From positions 186,001-250,000 of the forward strand of contig WGNA01000007.1 of the NCBI GenBank assembly GCA_016124755.1: DNA of 64,000 nucleotides. The letters run 5' to 3'. A program made the position numbers and the translations under genes. Source of the stretch: Bacteroidota bacterium. GTDB taxonomy: Bacteria > Bacteroidota > Bacteroidia > NS11-12g > UBA9320. Below the pieces are notes generated by a model. It was not told where the DNA came from, searched no databases, and worked only from the letters and a program-made list of their open reading frames with translations. The number at the start of each line of letters is the position of its first letter. The first letter of the stretch is position 1. Positions 40,755 to 48,977 of this stretch are shown here, one piece after another.

Positions 40755-41432
40755 TCAACCGACAAATTTGTAACCGACACCTTTGATGGTTTCGATTCTC
40801 TTGTCTCCGATTTTTTCCCTCAGTTTTCGAATGTGAACATCGATGGTTCGATCCACCACATACACATCATCACCCCATACCTTTCGCAGAATTTTTTCGC
40901 GGGTAAACACTTTTCCGGCTTTTGATGCGAGGAGATACAGAAGTTCAAATTCTTTTTTAGGAAGACTCATCTCTACATCTCTCACAGTAACCACGCGGGT
41001 ATTCGGATCGATCATCAAATCGTTGTGACGAAGAATAACGGCTTCTGTTTCACCAACTCCTTCCTTTCGCTTCATGATCGCATTAATACGGCTCATGAGT
41101 GCTCTCGGTTTAATCGGCTTGTGAACATAGTCGTCACCACCTGCGTCAAATCCGGCAATCTCGCTGAACTCCTCATCACGTGCTGTTAAGAACATGATAA
41201 AAGTGTTTTTCAGTTTGTCGATTTTGCGAAGTTCACGACAGGCGGAAATGCCATCCATTACGGGCATCATCACATCGAGAATGATAAGCGCCGGATCAAA
41301 TTCTCCGGCAATTTGTACGGCTTCCACACCGTTTGAAGCGGTTGCTACCTGATAACCTTCCTTCTCCAGATTGTATCGAATGAACTCGACAATGTCAGCC
41401 TCGTCATCCACAATCAGTATTCTTGAGTTCAT
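40755..41432 (-). CDS. OmpR/PhoB-family response regulator
   Basis: A 225-residue two-domain regulator. The receiver has the acidic pocket ILIVDDEADIVEF, the phosphorylated aspartate in LIILDVMMPVMDGISAC, the T/S switch in IMFLTARDEEFSEIAG and the lysine in DDYVHKPIKPRAL. The C-terminal winged helix (SLPKKEFELLYLLASKAG, VYVVDRTIDVHIRKLREKIG) binds DNA. I chose ATG 41432 (MNSRILIV), as the ATG at 41450 adds six unconserved residues. Upstream is a perfect palindrome (41446-41461) that could be its operator. Partner: the kinase downstream. Confidence 0.95.
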   Translation of the reverse strand: MNSRILIVDDEADIVEFIRYNLEKEGYQVATASNGVEAVQIAGEFDPALIILDVMMPVMDGISACRELRKIDKLKNTFIMFLTARDEEFSEIAGFDAGGDDYVHKPIKPRALMSRINAIMKRKEGVGETEAVILRHNDLMIDPNTRVVTVRDVEMSLPKKEFELLYLLASKAGKVFTREKILRKVWGDDVYVVDRTIDVHIRKLREKIGDKRIETIKGVGYKFVG

Positions 41433-41445
41433 TGCTTTTGGTTTG

Positions 41446-41461
41446 TGCAATGCTCATTGCA
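41446..41461. promoter_or_regulatory. Palindrome before the response regulator gene
   Basis: TGCAATG-CT-CATTGCA, a perfect 7-bp inverted repeat with a 2-nt centre, 13 nt before the start codon; a further half-like CATTGCATT adjoins it. It could be an operator or a leader hairpin; there is no T run for a terminator. Confidence 0.4.
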
Positions 41462-41499
41462 TTGCATTATTCAAACATCAAATTGATGTTACCATAAAG

Positions 41500-42744
41500 T
41501 TAATTGAATATTTCGTCAAGTTTAGCTTCAAGTTGATAACCTCTGAGGTCGGTTGCCAGAATGCGTCCGTTCTTATCAACCAAAAAAGTTCTGGGAATAG
41601 AGGTTACTTTATACAAGGCTGCGGCACTGCTGCTCCATCCGCGCAAATCGCTCACGTGTGTCCAAACAAGTCCGTCTTTTGCAATTGCCGCCTGCCATTG
41701 TTGGGCATTATTATCCAGCGAAACACTGTAAATTTCGAATCCTTTGTCGTGATACTTCTGATACATGCGAACCACATTCGGATTTTCTTTTCGACACGGT
41801 CCGCACCATGAAGCCCAGAAATCAATCAGAACAACCTTGCCGCGCAAAGAAGAAAGGGCGACTAATTCACCATCCGGATTTTTAAGTTTTATCTCCGGTG
41901 CCTGACCTCCGATTTCCAAAGGTTTAATACTGTTGATACGGTTCTCCAACTCCGCCGTGTACATGCTGTTGGGTGCGTCTGTTTTTAATTTGGTAAGAGC
42001 CGATTCCAGAATCGTAATTGAAGGTTCACTCAATACATAGGTAACCGCAAAATAAGAAGCCAGATAACCTTTATTCGTTGTAACAAAAGATTCGATCTCC
42101 TTTTTCATATTCTGCCCCATGGCAGTCATTTGTTCTCCGACTGCTTGTCGCATGCTGTCGCTTGCTGTTTGGGGATTAATACCAGCTATTTTTTTATTGA
42201 AATCGTAACTGATCTTGTTGTGCTTCATGTAAAGATCGAACAACTCTTTTAGTTTAACGTTCTGATCATCTCCTTTCACTTTTGTACTGATGAGTTCATC
42301 GATGGTAACATCTAATTTTAGTTCTTTACCATTTTCTAAAATCAGAGGAACTCCCGGAGGTTGTTGCTAATTAACGGTTAGAAAATAAAACTGCGCCTGA
42401 TCCGAAATTCCGGTAAGTTGATACTGGCCTTTTGAATCTGTTCGCACGGTATCAACAAATGTGAGTTCACCGCTTTCAAAACGCTGAAGTACCACCATGG
42501 CTCCCGGCTTATTTTCGATAACACCTTTTAAAAGAAAATGTGCCTTATCGGTTTTGGATTCCTCCAGGTTGTAAACCGCATTCGTTGCAATGGACTGATA
42601 TTCGTGTGAACCGGAAATCGTTTCTGCGCCCGAAAGCGAATCCGATTCGGCTGGGGTTGATGTTGTGTCCGATGAATTGTTTCCACATCCGATCATTGAA
42701 ATAATGACCAAACTGAAAACCGATACCCAATGGTTAAATTTCAT
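41500..42744 (-). pseudogene. Thioredoxin-fold (TlpA/DUF4369-type) lipoprotein interrupted by an in-frame TAG
   Basis: One reading frame runs from ATG 42744 to 41500 and is broken only by a TAG at 42367-42369. Before it: a lipoprotein signal (VFSLVIISMIGC), a Ser/Asp/Thr-rich spacer and a DUF4369-type domain (AHFLLKGVIENKPGAMVVLQ). After it the frame continues without loss as QQPPGVPLILENGKELKLDV, then a helical part and a thioredoxin domain with active site FWASWCGPCRKENP. Both halves look intact and typical of Bacteroidota periplasmic disulfide reductases. The only start after the stop is a GTG at 42279, giving a product without a signal peptide. It is a fresh nonsense mutation, a sequencing error or a readthrough case. 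Confidence 0.85.
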
Positions 42745-42801
42745 ACTTAATTATTTCTTGTTGTGTTTCCCGATTAACAATTCTGATTCCTGTATTGTGT
42801 G

Positions 42802-44259
42802 TCACTGTGCTTCCAGTTTTTCCCTCAGCAATTGAGAGGCAATTTTAGGATCTGCTTTTCCTTTACTCAATTTCATCACTTCCCCCATAAAAAGTCCGAG
42901 CAAACCTTTTTTACCGGATTTGTATTCTTCAATTTTATCCGGATACATTGCCAAAGCTTCGACAACAATTCCCAATAAAAAGTCTTCATCACTGTTCTGA
43001 ATGAGGTTGAGTTTCTGCGCCACGTCCATCGCATTAGCCGATTTGTCGTTCAACATTTCGGGCAGGATATTCTGTTCTGCTGCGGCATTGCTTACAACTC
43101 CCCTGTCGATGAGATCAATTAAACCGGCCAATCGTTGCCCGGTGAGTGTGAGATCATCCCATTCCAATGCATTTTTATTCAACCAGCCTTTTACAGGTCC
43201 CATCAAATAATTGGCTGCGGCTTTATAATTCTTTGTATGCTTTGCTACTTCCAGATAATGAGCTGCCATCTCTTTCGTCTCCGTAAGAACCGTTGCATCA
43301 TATTGAGAAAGTGAATAATCGTTTACCAATCTGTAAAGTAATTCTTCCGGAAGTTCCGGCATTGAACTTCGGATACCTTCCAACCATTCATCTGAAATTA
43401 CCAATGGAGGTAAATCGGGTTCCGGGAAATACCGGTAATCGTTTACCAATTCCTTTGCCCGCATGGAGAACGTAATTCCGCGAACCGCATCGTAGGTTCG
43501 GGTTTCCTGTTTAATGATTTCTCCGGTTTCAACAGCTTCAATCTGCCGTTTGGTTTCGAACTCAATTGCCTTTCGCACATTGGAAATAGAGTTCATATTT
43601 TTAACTTCCACCTTGGTGCCGAAAGTGGTAGATCCTTTTTTGCGAACCGAAATATTGGCATCGCAGCGCAACGAACCTTCTTCCATATTTCCGTCGCACA
43701 CTTCCAGATAGCGCACTAATTTTCGTATTTCCGAAACGAACAAACCTGCCTCTTCCCCACTGCGAATAACAGGTTCCGTAACGATTTCAATTAAAGAGGT
43801 GCCGGCCCGGTTGTAATCAATTAATGAATCGTAAAGATCCATATCGTGAATACTTTTTCCGGAATCTTCTTCAAGGTGAATGCGGGTAAGCTCAATCGAT
43901 TTTTGTGTTCCGTCGGACAAGGTTACGTTTACCCGGCCACCGGAACAGAGCGGGGTTTTGTCTTGTGTTATCTGATAACCTTTCGGCAAATCTGCGTAGA
44001 AATAATTTTTGCGGGCATATAAACAATAGCGGTTGATGTCGCATTTGCAGGCGAGACCAACTTTCATCGCCATGTTCACCGCTTCCTTGTTATGTCGGGG
44101 AAGAGTTCCGGGATGCCCGAGAGAAACCACACTTACCAATGTATTAGGCATCGCGCCGTATTCGGCAGGTTCCGAACTGAAGGCTTTTGTTTTTGTGAGC
44201 AACTGGGTGTGTATTTCCAGTCCGATCACAACCTCGTATGCGTCGTAATTTATTTCCAT
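42802..44259 (-). CDS. gatB: Asp-tRNA(Asn)/Glu-tRNA(Gln) amidotransferase subunit B
   Basis: GatB binds mischarged tRNA and, with GatA and GatC, converts Glu-tRNA(Gln) or Asp-tRNA(Asn) to the amide. The 485 residues have the signature YEVVIGLEIHTQLLTKTKAF, the zinc/active-site region (VSLGHPGTLPRHN, YFYADLPKGYQITQ), LRCDANISVR and a C-terminal YqeY-like tail domain (LIDRGVVSNAAAEQNILPEM). Length is normal. gatA and gatC are not in the window. Confidence 0.97.
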   Translation of the reverse strand: MEINYDAYEVVIGLEIHTQLLTKTKAFSSEPAEYGAMPNTLVSVVSLGHPGTLPRHNKEAVNMAMKVGLACKCDINRYCLYARKNYFYADLPKGYQITQDKTPLCSGGRVNVTLSDGTQKSIELTRIHLEEDSGKSIHDMDLYDSLIDYNRAGTSLIEIVTEPVIRSGEEAGLFVSEIRKLVRYLEVCDGNMEEGSLRCDANISVRKKGSTTFGTKVEVKNMNSISNVRKAIEFETKRQIEAVETGEIIKQETRTYDAVRGITFSMRAKELVNDYRYFPEPDLPPLVISDEWLEGIRSSMPELPEELLYRLVNDYSLSQYDATVLTETKEMAAHYLEVAKHTKNYKAAANYLMGPVKGWLNKNALEWDDLTLTGQRLAGLIDLIDRGVVSNAAAEQNILPEMLNDKSANAMDVAQKLNLIQNSDEDFLLGIVVEALAMYPDKIEEYKSGKKGLLGLFMGEVMKLSKGKADPKIASQLLREKLEAQ

Positions 44260-44269
44260 CGCGAAGCGG

Positions 44270-44277
44270 CAAATTTA
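44270..44277 (-). promoter_or_regulatory. -7 box (TAAATTTG) of gatB
   Basis: Perfect TAnnTTTG on the minus strand, 10 nt before the gatB ATG. Confidence 0.5.
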
Positions 44278-44351
44278 CTTTTAGATTAAAACAATTGCGG
44301 CCAGATGATTTTGCATTACTTGATTCTTATCACCAAACCCGAATCTCTTTT

Positions 44352-44359
44352 TATTTTTG
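44352..44359 (+). promoter_or_regulatory. -7 box (TATTTTTG) of Omp28 copy A
   Basis: Perfect box at the same place as in copy B, preceded in both by a similar CCCGA-TCTCT sequence; it belongs to the duplicated unit. Confidence 0.5.
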
Positions 44360-44386
44360 ATGCTGAAAAACGGAATGAACAGGAAT

Positions 44387-45274
44387 ATGCATTGGAACCG
44401 AATTAAAACACTTACTCTTTTTGTCGCTTTTGCATCCATAATTGCCTGTAAGGAAATTCCGCCGTTTATCGATTACTCGGTTCCCATTCAATTAAGCCGG
44501 GACACAACCTACCTCACTACTTCAACTCTTCCGACTCAAGCCAGAAATGTTTTGATCGAAGACATCTCCGGAGACAAATGCGTGAATTGTCCGACTGCCG
44601 CTGCAATTGCACACAGTATTAAAGAGAACAATGATGAAGGCCGGGTTGTAATAATGACTTTACACACCTGGAAATTATCAAACCTCACTGCTCCGTTGGG
44701 CAAAGACACGCTGAACACAGACGACGCAACCAATATTATTCAAACCCTTATTATTGGAGATATTCAGGGGCTTCCGAATGGCTCTGTGAACCGCAAAATT
44801 TACGATGGAAAAACTGAAGCATTGTTGAATCCAACCAGTTGGGAAAGCTATGCAAATCAGGATCTGAATACGCAATCAGACATCTACGCCGAGCTCGAAC
44901 TTATTCCGGATAAAGCAAACCGATCTGTAATCGCTAATGTGAAAATAATTTCTCTGAAAGAGATTAATGAACCCTTAAATATGACGCTTGCCCTCACCGA
45001 AAGTCATATCATCGGGCCACAAGAAACCAAACCCGGATCTCAGGTTGTAATTGTCGAAGATTACGAACACAACTTTATTCTGCGCAAAACCATTACGAAT
45101 TATGGAGGTATTAATTTGGCTCAATCTTTTGAAAGAGGCAGAACCTTCGAAAAAGGGTTTGAATTTACGCTGCCGGCAAAATCGAATTTCGATAACTGCA
45201 CTGTGGTATTGCTGATTCACAAAACCGGCGCAACGGATAAACAGGTGTTACAAGTTGTTGAAGCGAATCTTTAA
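44387..45274 (+). CDS. Omp28-family lipoprotein, copy A
   Basis: A 295-residue outer-membrane-type lipoprotein: signal LTLFVAFASIIAC with the lipid-modified cysteine, then an Omp28-related domain. The block RNVLIEDISGDKCVNCPTAA has a CxxC motif in a thioredoxin-like context (compare the family pattern LEDFTGxxCxNCP), followed by VVIMTLHTWKLSN and a C-terminal beta domain. Such proteins are surface or periplasmic; their role is unclear. Start: the frame is open from a TTG at 44357, but alignment with copy B points to the ATG at 44387. It is 64 percent or so alike to copy B by eye over most of its length and identical in the last 47 residues. Confidence 0.85.
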   Translation: MHWNRIKTLTLFVAFASIIACKEIPPFIDYSVPIQLSRDTTYLTTSTLPTQARNVLIEDISGDKCVNCPTAAAIAHSIKENNDEGRVVIMTLHTWKLSNLTAPLGKDTLNTDDATNIIQTLIIGDIQGLPNGSVNRKIYDGKTEALLNPTSWESYANQDLNTQSDIYAELELIPDKANRSVIANVKIISLKEINEPLNMTLALTESHIIGPQETKPGSQVVIVEDYEHNFILRKTITNYGGINLAQSFERGRTFEKGFEFTLPAKSNFDNCTVVLLIHKTGATDKQVLQVVEANL

Positions 45275-45282
45275 TTCACTTT

Positions 45283-45333
45283 TTCTGCGATAAATTCCAT
45301 TATAAGTGGCCAGAAGTAAAGGCATACAAATTC
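45283..45333. repeat. Remnant copy of the methyltransferase gene's 3' end
   Basis: The stretch TTTTTCTGCGATAAATTCCA and the bases around it, just after copy A, repeat the end of the methyltransferase gene found just after copy B (46382-46430). On the minus strand it still reads PLIMEFIAEK, against PLMMEFIAEK in the intact gene. The rest of the 211-nt gap shows only the promoter of copy B. Confidence 0.75.
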
Positions 45334-45446
45334 TTTACTATTTAGTTTTTTTTGATCAAGCCAACTTTTCATTTCTAAATTCTTTGTGGTGAATCACATC
45401 ATGTCTTTATAATCAGATGATCTGATCTGAATCCCGATTCTCTATC

Positions 45447-45454
45447 TATTTTTG
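45447..45454 (+). promoter_or_regulatory. -7 box (TATTTTTG) of Omp28 copy B
   Basis: Perfect box 31 nt before the ATG at 45486; no TTG at the -33 distance. Confidence 0.5.
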
Positions 45455-45485
45455 ATAATTCGCTCAAACGGGTTAGAATGGCATA

Positions 45486-46376
45486 ATGAAATTAAACCGG
45501 ATTAAATTTCTCATCTTTTTATCAGTCCTAATAACCTTTATCGGTTGTGAGGAAATTCCACCTATTATCAATTATAATGTACTGATCGAATTAAGTCGTG
45601 ACACCTCTTATCTCACAACCTCATCCTTACCCACTCAATTGCGCAATGTTCTGACCGAAGATATTTCCGGTGATAAGTGCCCGAACTGCCCGAATGCTGC
45701 TGTATTGGCACATAACATAAAAGAGGGTAATGACAAAGGCCGGGTGGTTATCATGACCTTACATATGTGGGATTTAGTAAAATTAACCGCTCCTCTTGGT
45801 AAGGATACTCTAAACACTGATGATGCAACCTACATAGTAAAAAATCAGATTATAGGAGATCTCCCCGGTCTCCCGAATGGTGCCGTAAACAGAAAGATTT
45901 TTAATGGAAAGTCTGACGCGATTTTAACCCCTTCGAGTTGGGAAGCTTACGTGAATCAGGATTTGAGTCTTACATCAGATATTTATGCAGAACTCAAATT
46001 AATTCCGGATAAAGAAAACCGATCGGTGATTGCTAATATTAAGGTCGTCTTCTTAAAAGAAATGGACGAGCGGATTAATATGACATTAGCGCTCACAGAA
46101 AATCACATTATCGGGCCACAGGAAATGAAAGTTAACGGCAATTCGGTAATCGTTGATAATTACGAACACAACTTTATTCTGAGAAAAACGATTACTCCAT
46201 ATGATGGAATTATTCTGGGAGAAACTTTTGAAAGAGGCAGAACCTTCGAAAAAGGGTTTGAATTTACACTGCCTGCAAAATCGAATTTCGATAACTGCAC
46301 CGTGGTATTGCTGATTCACAAAACCGGCGCAACGGATAAACAGGTGTTACAAGTAGTTGAAGCGAATTTGAATTAA
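45486..46376 (+). CDS. Omp28-family lipoprotein, copy B
   Basis: A 296-residue paralogue of the preceding gene with the same plan: lipoprotein signal (FLIFLSVLITFIGC), the CxxC block EDISGDKCPNCPNAA, VVIMTLHMWDLVK and the beta domain ending HKTGATDKQVLQVVEANLN. It differs from copy A through the first 250 residues but is identical over the last 47, where the DNA differs only at four synonymous third positions. It overlaps the convergent methyltransferase gene by 4 nt at the stop codons. Confidence 0.87.
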   Translation: MKLNRIKFLIFLSVLITFIGCEEIPPIINYNVLIELSRDTSYLTTSSLPTQLRNVLTEDISGDKCPNCPNAAVLAHNIKEGNDKGRVVIMTLHMWDLVKLTAPLGKDTLNTDDATYIVKNQIIGDLPGLPNGAVNRKIFNGKSDAILTPSSWEAYVNQDLSLTSDIYAELKLIPDKENRSVIANIKVVFLKEMDERINMTLALTENHIIGPQEMKVNGNSVIVDNYEHNFILRKTITPYDGIILGETFERGRTFEKGFEFTLPAKSNFDNCTVVLLIHKTGATDKQVLQVVEANLN

Positions 46377-47191
46377 GTTTCTTTTTCTGCGATAAATTCC
46401 ATCATAAGCGGCCCTGATAGAAAGGCTTCCGCATTTTCTTCCAGCGAATCCCACGCCTTTAAGAATGCATTCCGTTCTTCTGTTTTTAACAATTCGTATT
46501 CAACGAGCTTTTCAGAATAAATCTTTAAAAAAGTTCCCGGCCACTGCCAAACCAGATCACGACTTTTACCCAACTTCGGCAATAACTTTTTATGCTGAAT
46601 TTTCATTCCGGCTTCTGAACAGGCTTTTAACAAGAGTGGACAAACATTAATCTCACTATCCATTACTTCCCAGCTACTCCGGCACGCGGAAATCACCTTT
46701 TCAACTTCCGGAATTTCAGGATACACCTTTAAAGTTGCCCAATGAATGTATTCCTGAAAAAGTAGTTTACCGCCGGGTTTTAATGCTTTCATCATTTTTG
46801 CTAAAACCGGTTTCCAATCGGTAACCCACGAAAACACCCACCGGCTGTAAATGAAATCGTATTCGCCTTCGGGCAAAATCATTTCATCAAAATGTTTATG
46901 AATGAATTCCGTATTCGAAGCTCCGGTTGCTGCGGCAAGTCTGTTGGCAAACCGAACATAGTTTTCTGTTTTATCGATACCGGTAACCTTTCCTGTTTCA
47001 CCAACGATTGCCGACATATCAAACGATGTAAATCCGGGGCCACACCCAATGTCGAGAACATTTGAACCCAGACTGATTCCGGCAATACTCCAAAGAGCAA
47101 AGGTTTCTTCAGTCCATACTTTGTGTTGAAATTCGAGTCGTCTCAGTTCTTCTGCATCGGATCCGAGAATGTATTCCCTGTTTACTGGCAT
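46373..47191 (-). CDS. Class I SAM-dependent methyltransferase
   Basis: A 272-residue Rossmann-fold methyltransferase: SAM-binding motif I VLDIGCGPGFTSFDM (about residues 40-54), the acidic loop VTGIDKTENYVRFAN, and the post-II region YDFIYSRWVFSWVTDWKP. The C-terminal third is helical. The substrate cannot be read from the sequence; small molecules are the usual targets of this group. The last 4 nt overlap Omp28 copy B. A one-mismatch -7 box (TAAATTTA) lies 4 nt before the ATG. Confidence 0.85.
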   Translation of the reverse strand: MPVNREYILGSDAEELRRLEFQHKVWTEETFALWSIAGISLGSNVLDIGCGPGFTSFDMSAIVGETGKVTGIDKTENYVRFANRLAAATGASNTEFIHKHFDEMILPEGEYDFIYSRWVFSWVTDWKPVLAKMMKALKPGGKLLFQEYIHWATLKVYPEIPEVEKVISACRSSWEVMDSEINVCPLLLKACSEAGMKIQHKKLLPKLGKSRDLVWQWPGTFLKIYSEKLVEYELLKTEERNAFLKAWDSLEENAEAFLSGPLMMEFIAEKET

Positions 47192-47251
47192 GCGGTAAAT
47201 TTATAAGACTTTGAAGAAGTGTTGAACGAAAGATTGCTGGTCTTAACAACA

Positions 47252-47259
47252 TAACTTTG
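47252..47259 (+). promoter_or_regulatory. -7 box (TAACTTTG) directly before the amidohydrolase gene
   Basis: Perfect match ending 5 nt before the ATG. Confidence 0.45.
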
Positions 47260-47264
47260 GGCCG

Positions 47265-48944
47265 ATGAAAAAACGAACCGGTTTCCGGCTGATCGGAATT
47301 TTACCTCTCTGCTTCCTATTGGTTGTAATCTCATCTTGTAAAAAGGAGGAGAAAAAAACCGAAGCCGACATTATTCTTTTCAACGGACAAATATTTACAG
47401 TCGACTCAAACTTTACCATTGCTGAGGCGATTGCCATTCGCGGTGATTCCATTCTCGCCATCGGATCTAATGCTGAAATTCGATCCGCTTTTCGCTCAAA
47501 ACAAACTTTTGATTTAGAACAGAAATCGGTTTACCCCGGATTTATTGATGCTCATTGCCACTTCTTCGCCTATGGTCAGGATTTGCAGGAACTCGATTTA
47601 AAAGGTTGTTACTCATTCGACGACATGATCGAAATGACGGTGGATTACGCTAAAAAAAATCAACCTTCATTAATTATTGGCCGCGGCTTTAATGAAGAAG
47701 AGTGGGAAACACATACAACCCTTTCCAGATTAAAACTCGATGCGTTGTTCCCGGATATTCCCGTGGTATTGCAGCGGGTAGATGGACATGCATTGTTGTG
47801 CAATCAGGTTGCATTAACCATGGCGGGCATCGATGAGAATACGATTATTGAAGGTGGCTCGATTGCCAAAATGGGCGGAATGGTGACCGGCTTTCTGGTG
47901 GATAAAGCGGCGGAAAAAGTACTGAGTCAGTTACCGGAACTTTCATTAGCCCAAAAGATAAAGGCATTAAAGGATGCCGAAAAGGCCTGTGTTGCCGCAG
48001 GATTAACAACCGTTTCCGATGCCGGTCTTGAACTAAAAACCATCCGGCTGATCGATTCACTTCAAAAAAACGGTGACCTGAAAATTCGTGTTTACGCTAT
48101 GGCAAATCCAAACATGGATGAGTTGAAAGAATTCTTTTTGAACGGCCCTTACATCACCGATCGCTTAATTGCCCGATCGGTTAAATTATACTGCGACGGA
48201 TCGCTCGGAAGTCGGGGTGCATTATTGAAAAAAGAATATTGCGATCAACCCGGAACTTTGGGTTTGCTCCAAAATCCGATTTCATTTTACGAACAATTCG
48301 CGGATTTCTGCCTCGAAAAAGGACTTCAGGTAAATACGCATTGCATCGGTGATTCTGCCAATTTATTAATGCTCCGTATTTATGGTTCGCGGCTTCACGG
48401 AGCCAACGACTATCGCTGGAGAATTGAGCACGCACAGGTAGTTGATCCGGTTGACCGACATTACTTCTCAGACTTCAATATTATTCCCTCGGTACAACCG
48501 ACACACGCTACCTCGGATATGTACATGGCACGGGAAAGACTCTGTACAGACAATCGATTAAAAGGTGCGTATGCCTATAAATCGTTGCTGGCACTCAATC
48601 ATTATATCGCATTCGGAACCGATTTTCCGGTTGAGTCGATCGATCCGCTGAATACGTATCTGGCGGCAACTACGAGAATGGGGAATAAAGGCGAAGTTTT
48701 TCAGGTGGAAGAAGCCGTAAACTTTCAGGACGCGATCCGCGCGATGACGTGTTGGGCAGCCAAAGCAAACTTTATGGAAAAAGAAGTTGGCATATTAAAG
48801 CCCGGAATGAAAGCCGATCTTGTCGTTGTTTCCAACAATCTTCAATATGTTCGCGACCGCGCCGATGCGAGAGTAATGATGACGATTTTAAACGGAGACA
48901 TTCTTCATCTCACCGGAATACAAGCTTTAGCTCAGGAGAAATAG
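47265..48944 (+). CDS. Amidohydrolase-family lipoprotein (YtcJ-like)
   Basis: A 559-residue metal-dependent hydrolase with a lipoprotein signal (LCFLLVVISSC), so exported. The YtcJ-like plan is clear: an N-terminal beta segment ADIILFNGQIFTVDSNFT, the first metal motif YPGFIDAHCHFFAYG, ADGxx-type middle (IGRGFNEEEWE, RVDGHALLCNQVAL), QVNTHCIGDSANL, WRIEHAQVVDP with metal histidine, and AFGTDFPVESIDPLNTYLA with the metal aspartate, then the closing ADLVVVSNN. The metal site is complete, so it should be active on an amide or ester; the natural substrate is unknown. Confidence 0.92.
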   Translation: MKKRTGFRLIGILPLCFLLVVISSCKKEEKKTEADIILFNGQIFTVDSNFTIAEAIAIRGDSILAIGSNAEIRSAFRSKQTFDLEQKSVYPGFIDAHCHFFAYGQDLQELDLKGCYSFDDMIEMTVDYAKKNQPSLIIGRGFNEEEWETHTTLSRLKLDALFPDIPVVLQRVDGHALLCNQVALTMAGIDENTIIEGGSIAKMGGMVTGFLVDKAAEKVLSQLPELSLAQKIKALKDAEKACVAAGLTTVSDAGLELKTIRLIDSLQKNGDLKIRVYAMANPNMDELKEFFLNGPYITDRLIARSVKLYCDGSLGSRGALLKKEYCDQPGTLGLLQNPISFYEQFADFCLEKGLQVNTHCIGDSANLLMLRIYGSRLHGANDYRWRIEHAQVVDPVDRHYFSDFNIIPSVQPTHATSDMYMARERLCTDNRLKGAYAYKSLLALNHYIAFGTDFPVESIDPLNTYLAATTRMGNKGEVFQVEEAVNFQDAIRAMTCWAAKANFMEKEVGILKPGMKADLVVVSNNLQYVRDRADARVMMTILNGDILHLTGIQALAQEK

Positions 48945-48977
48945 TAATAATAAAAACCCGACTACGTAAACAGAAAG

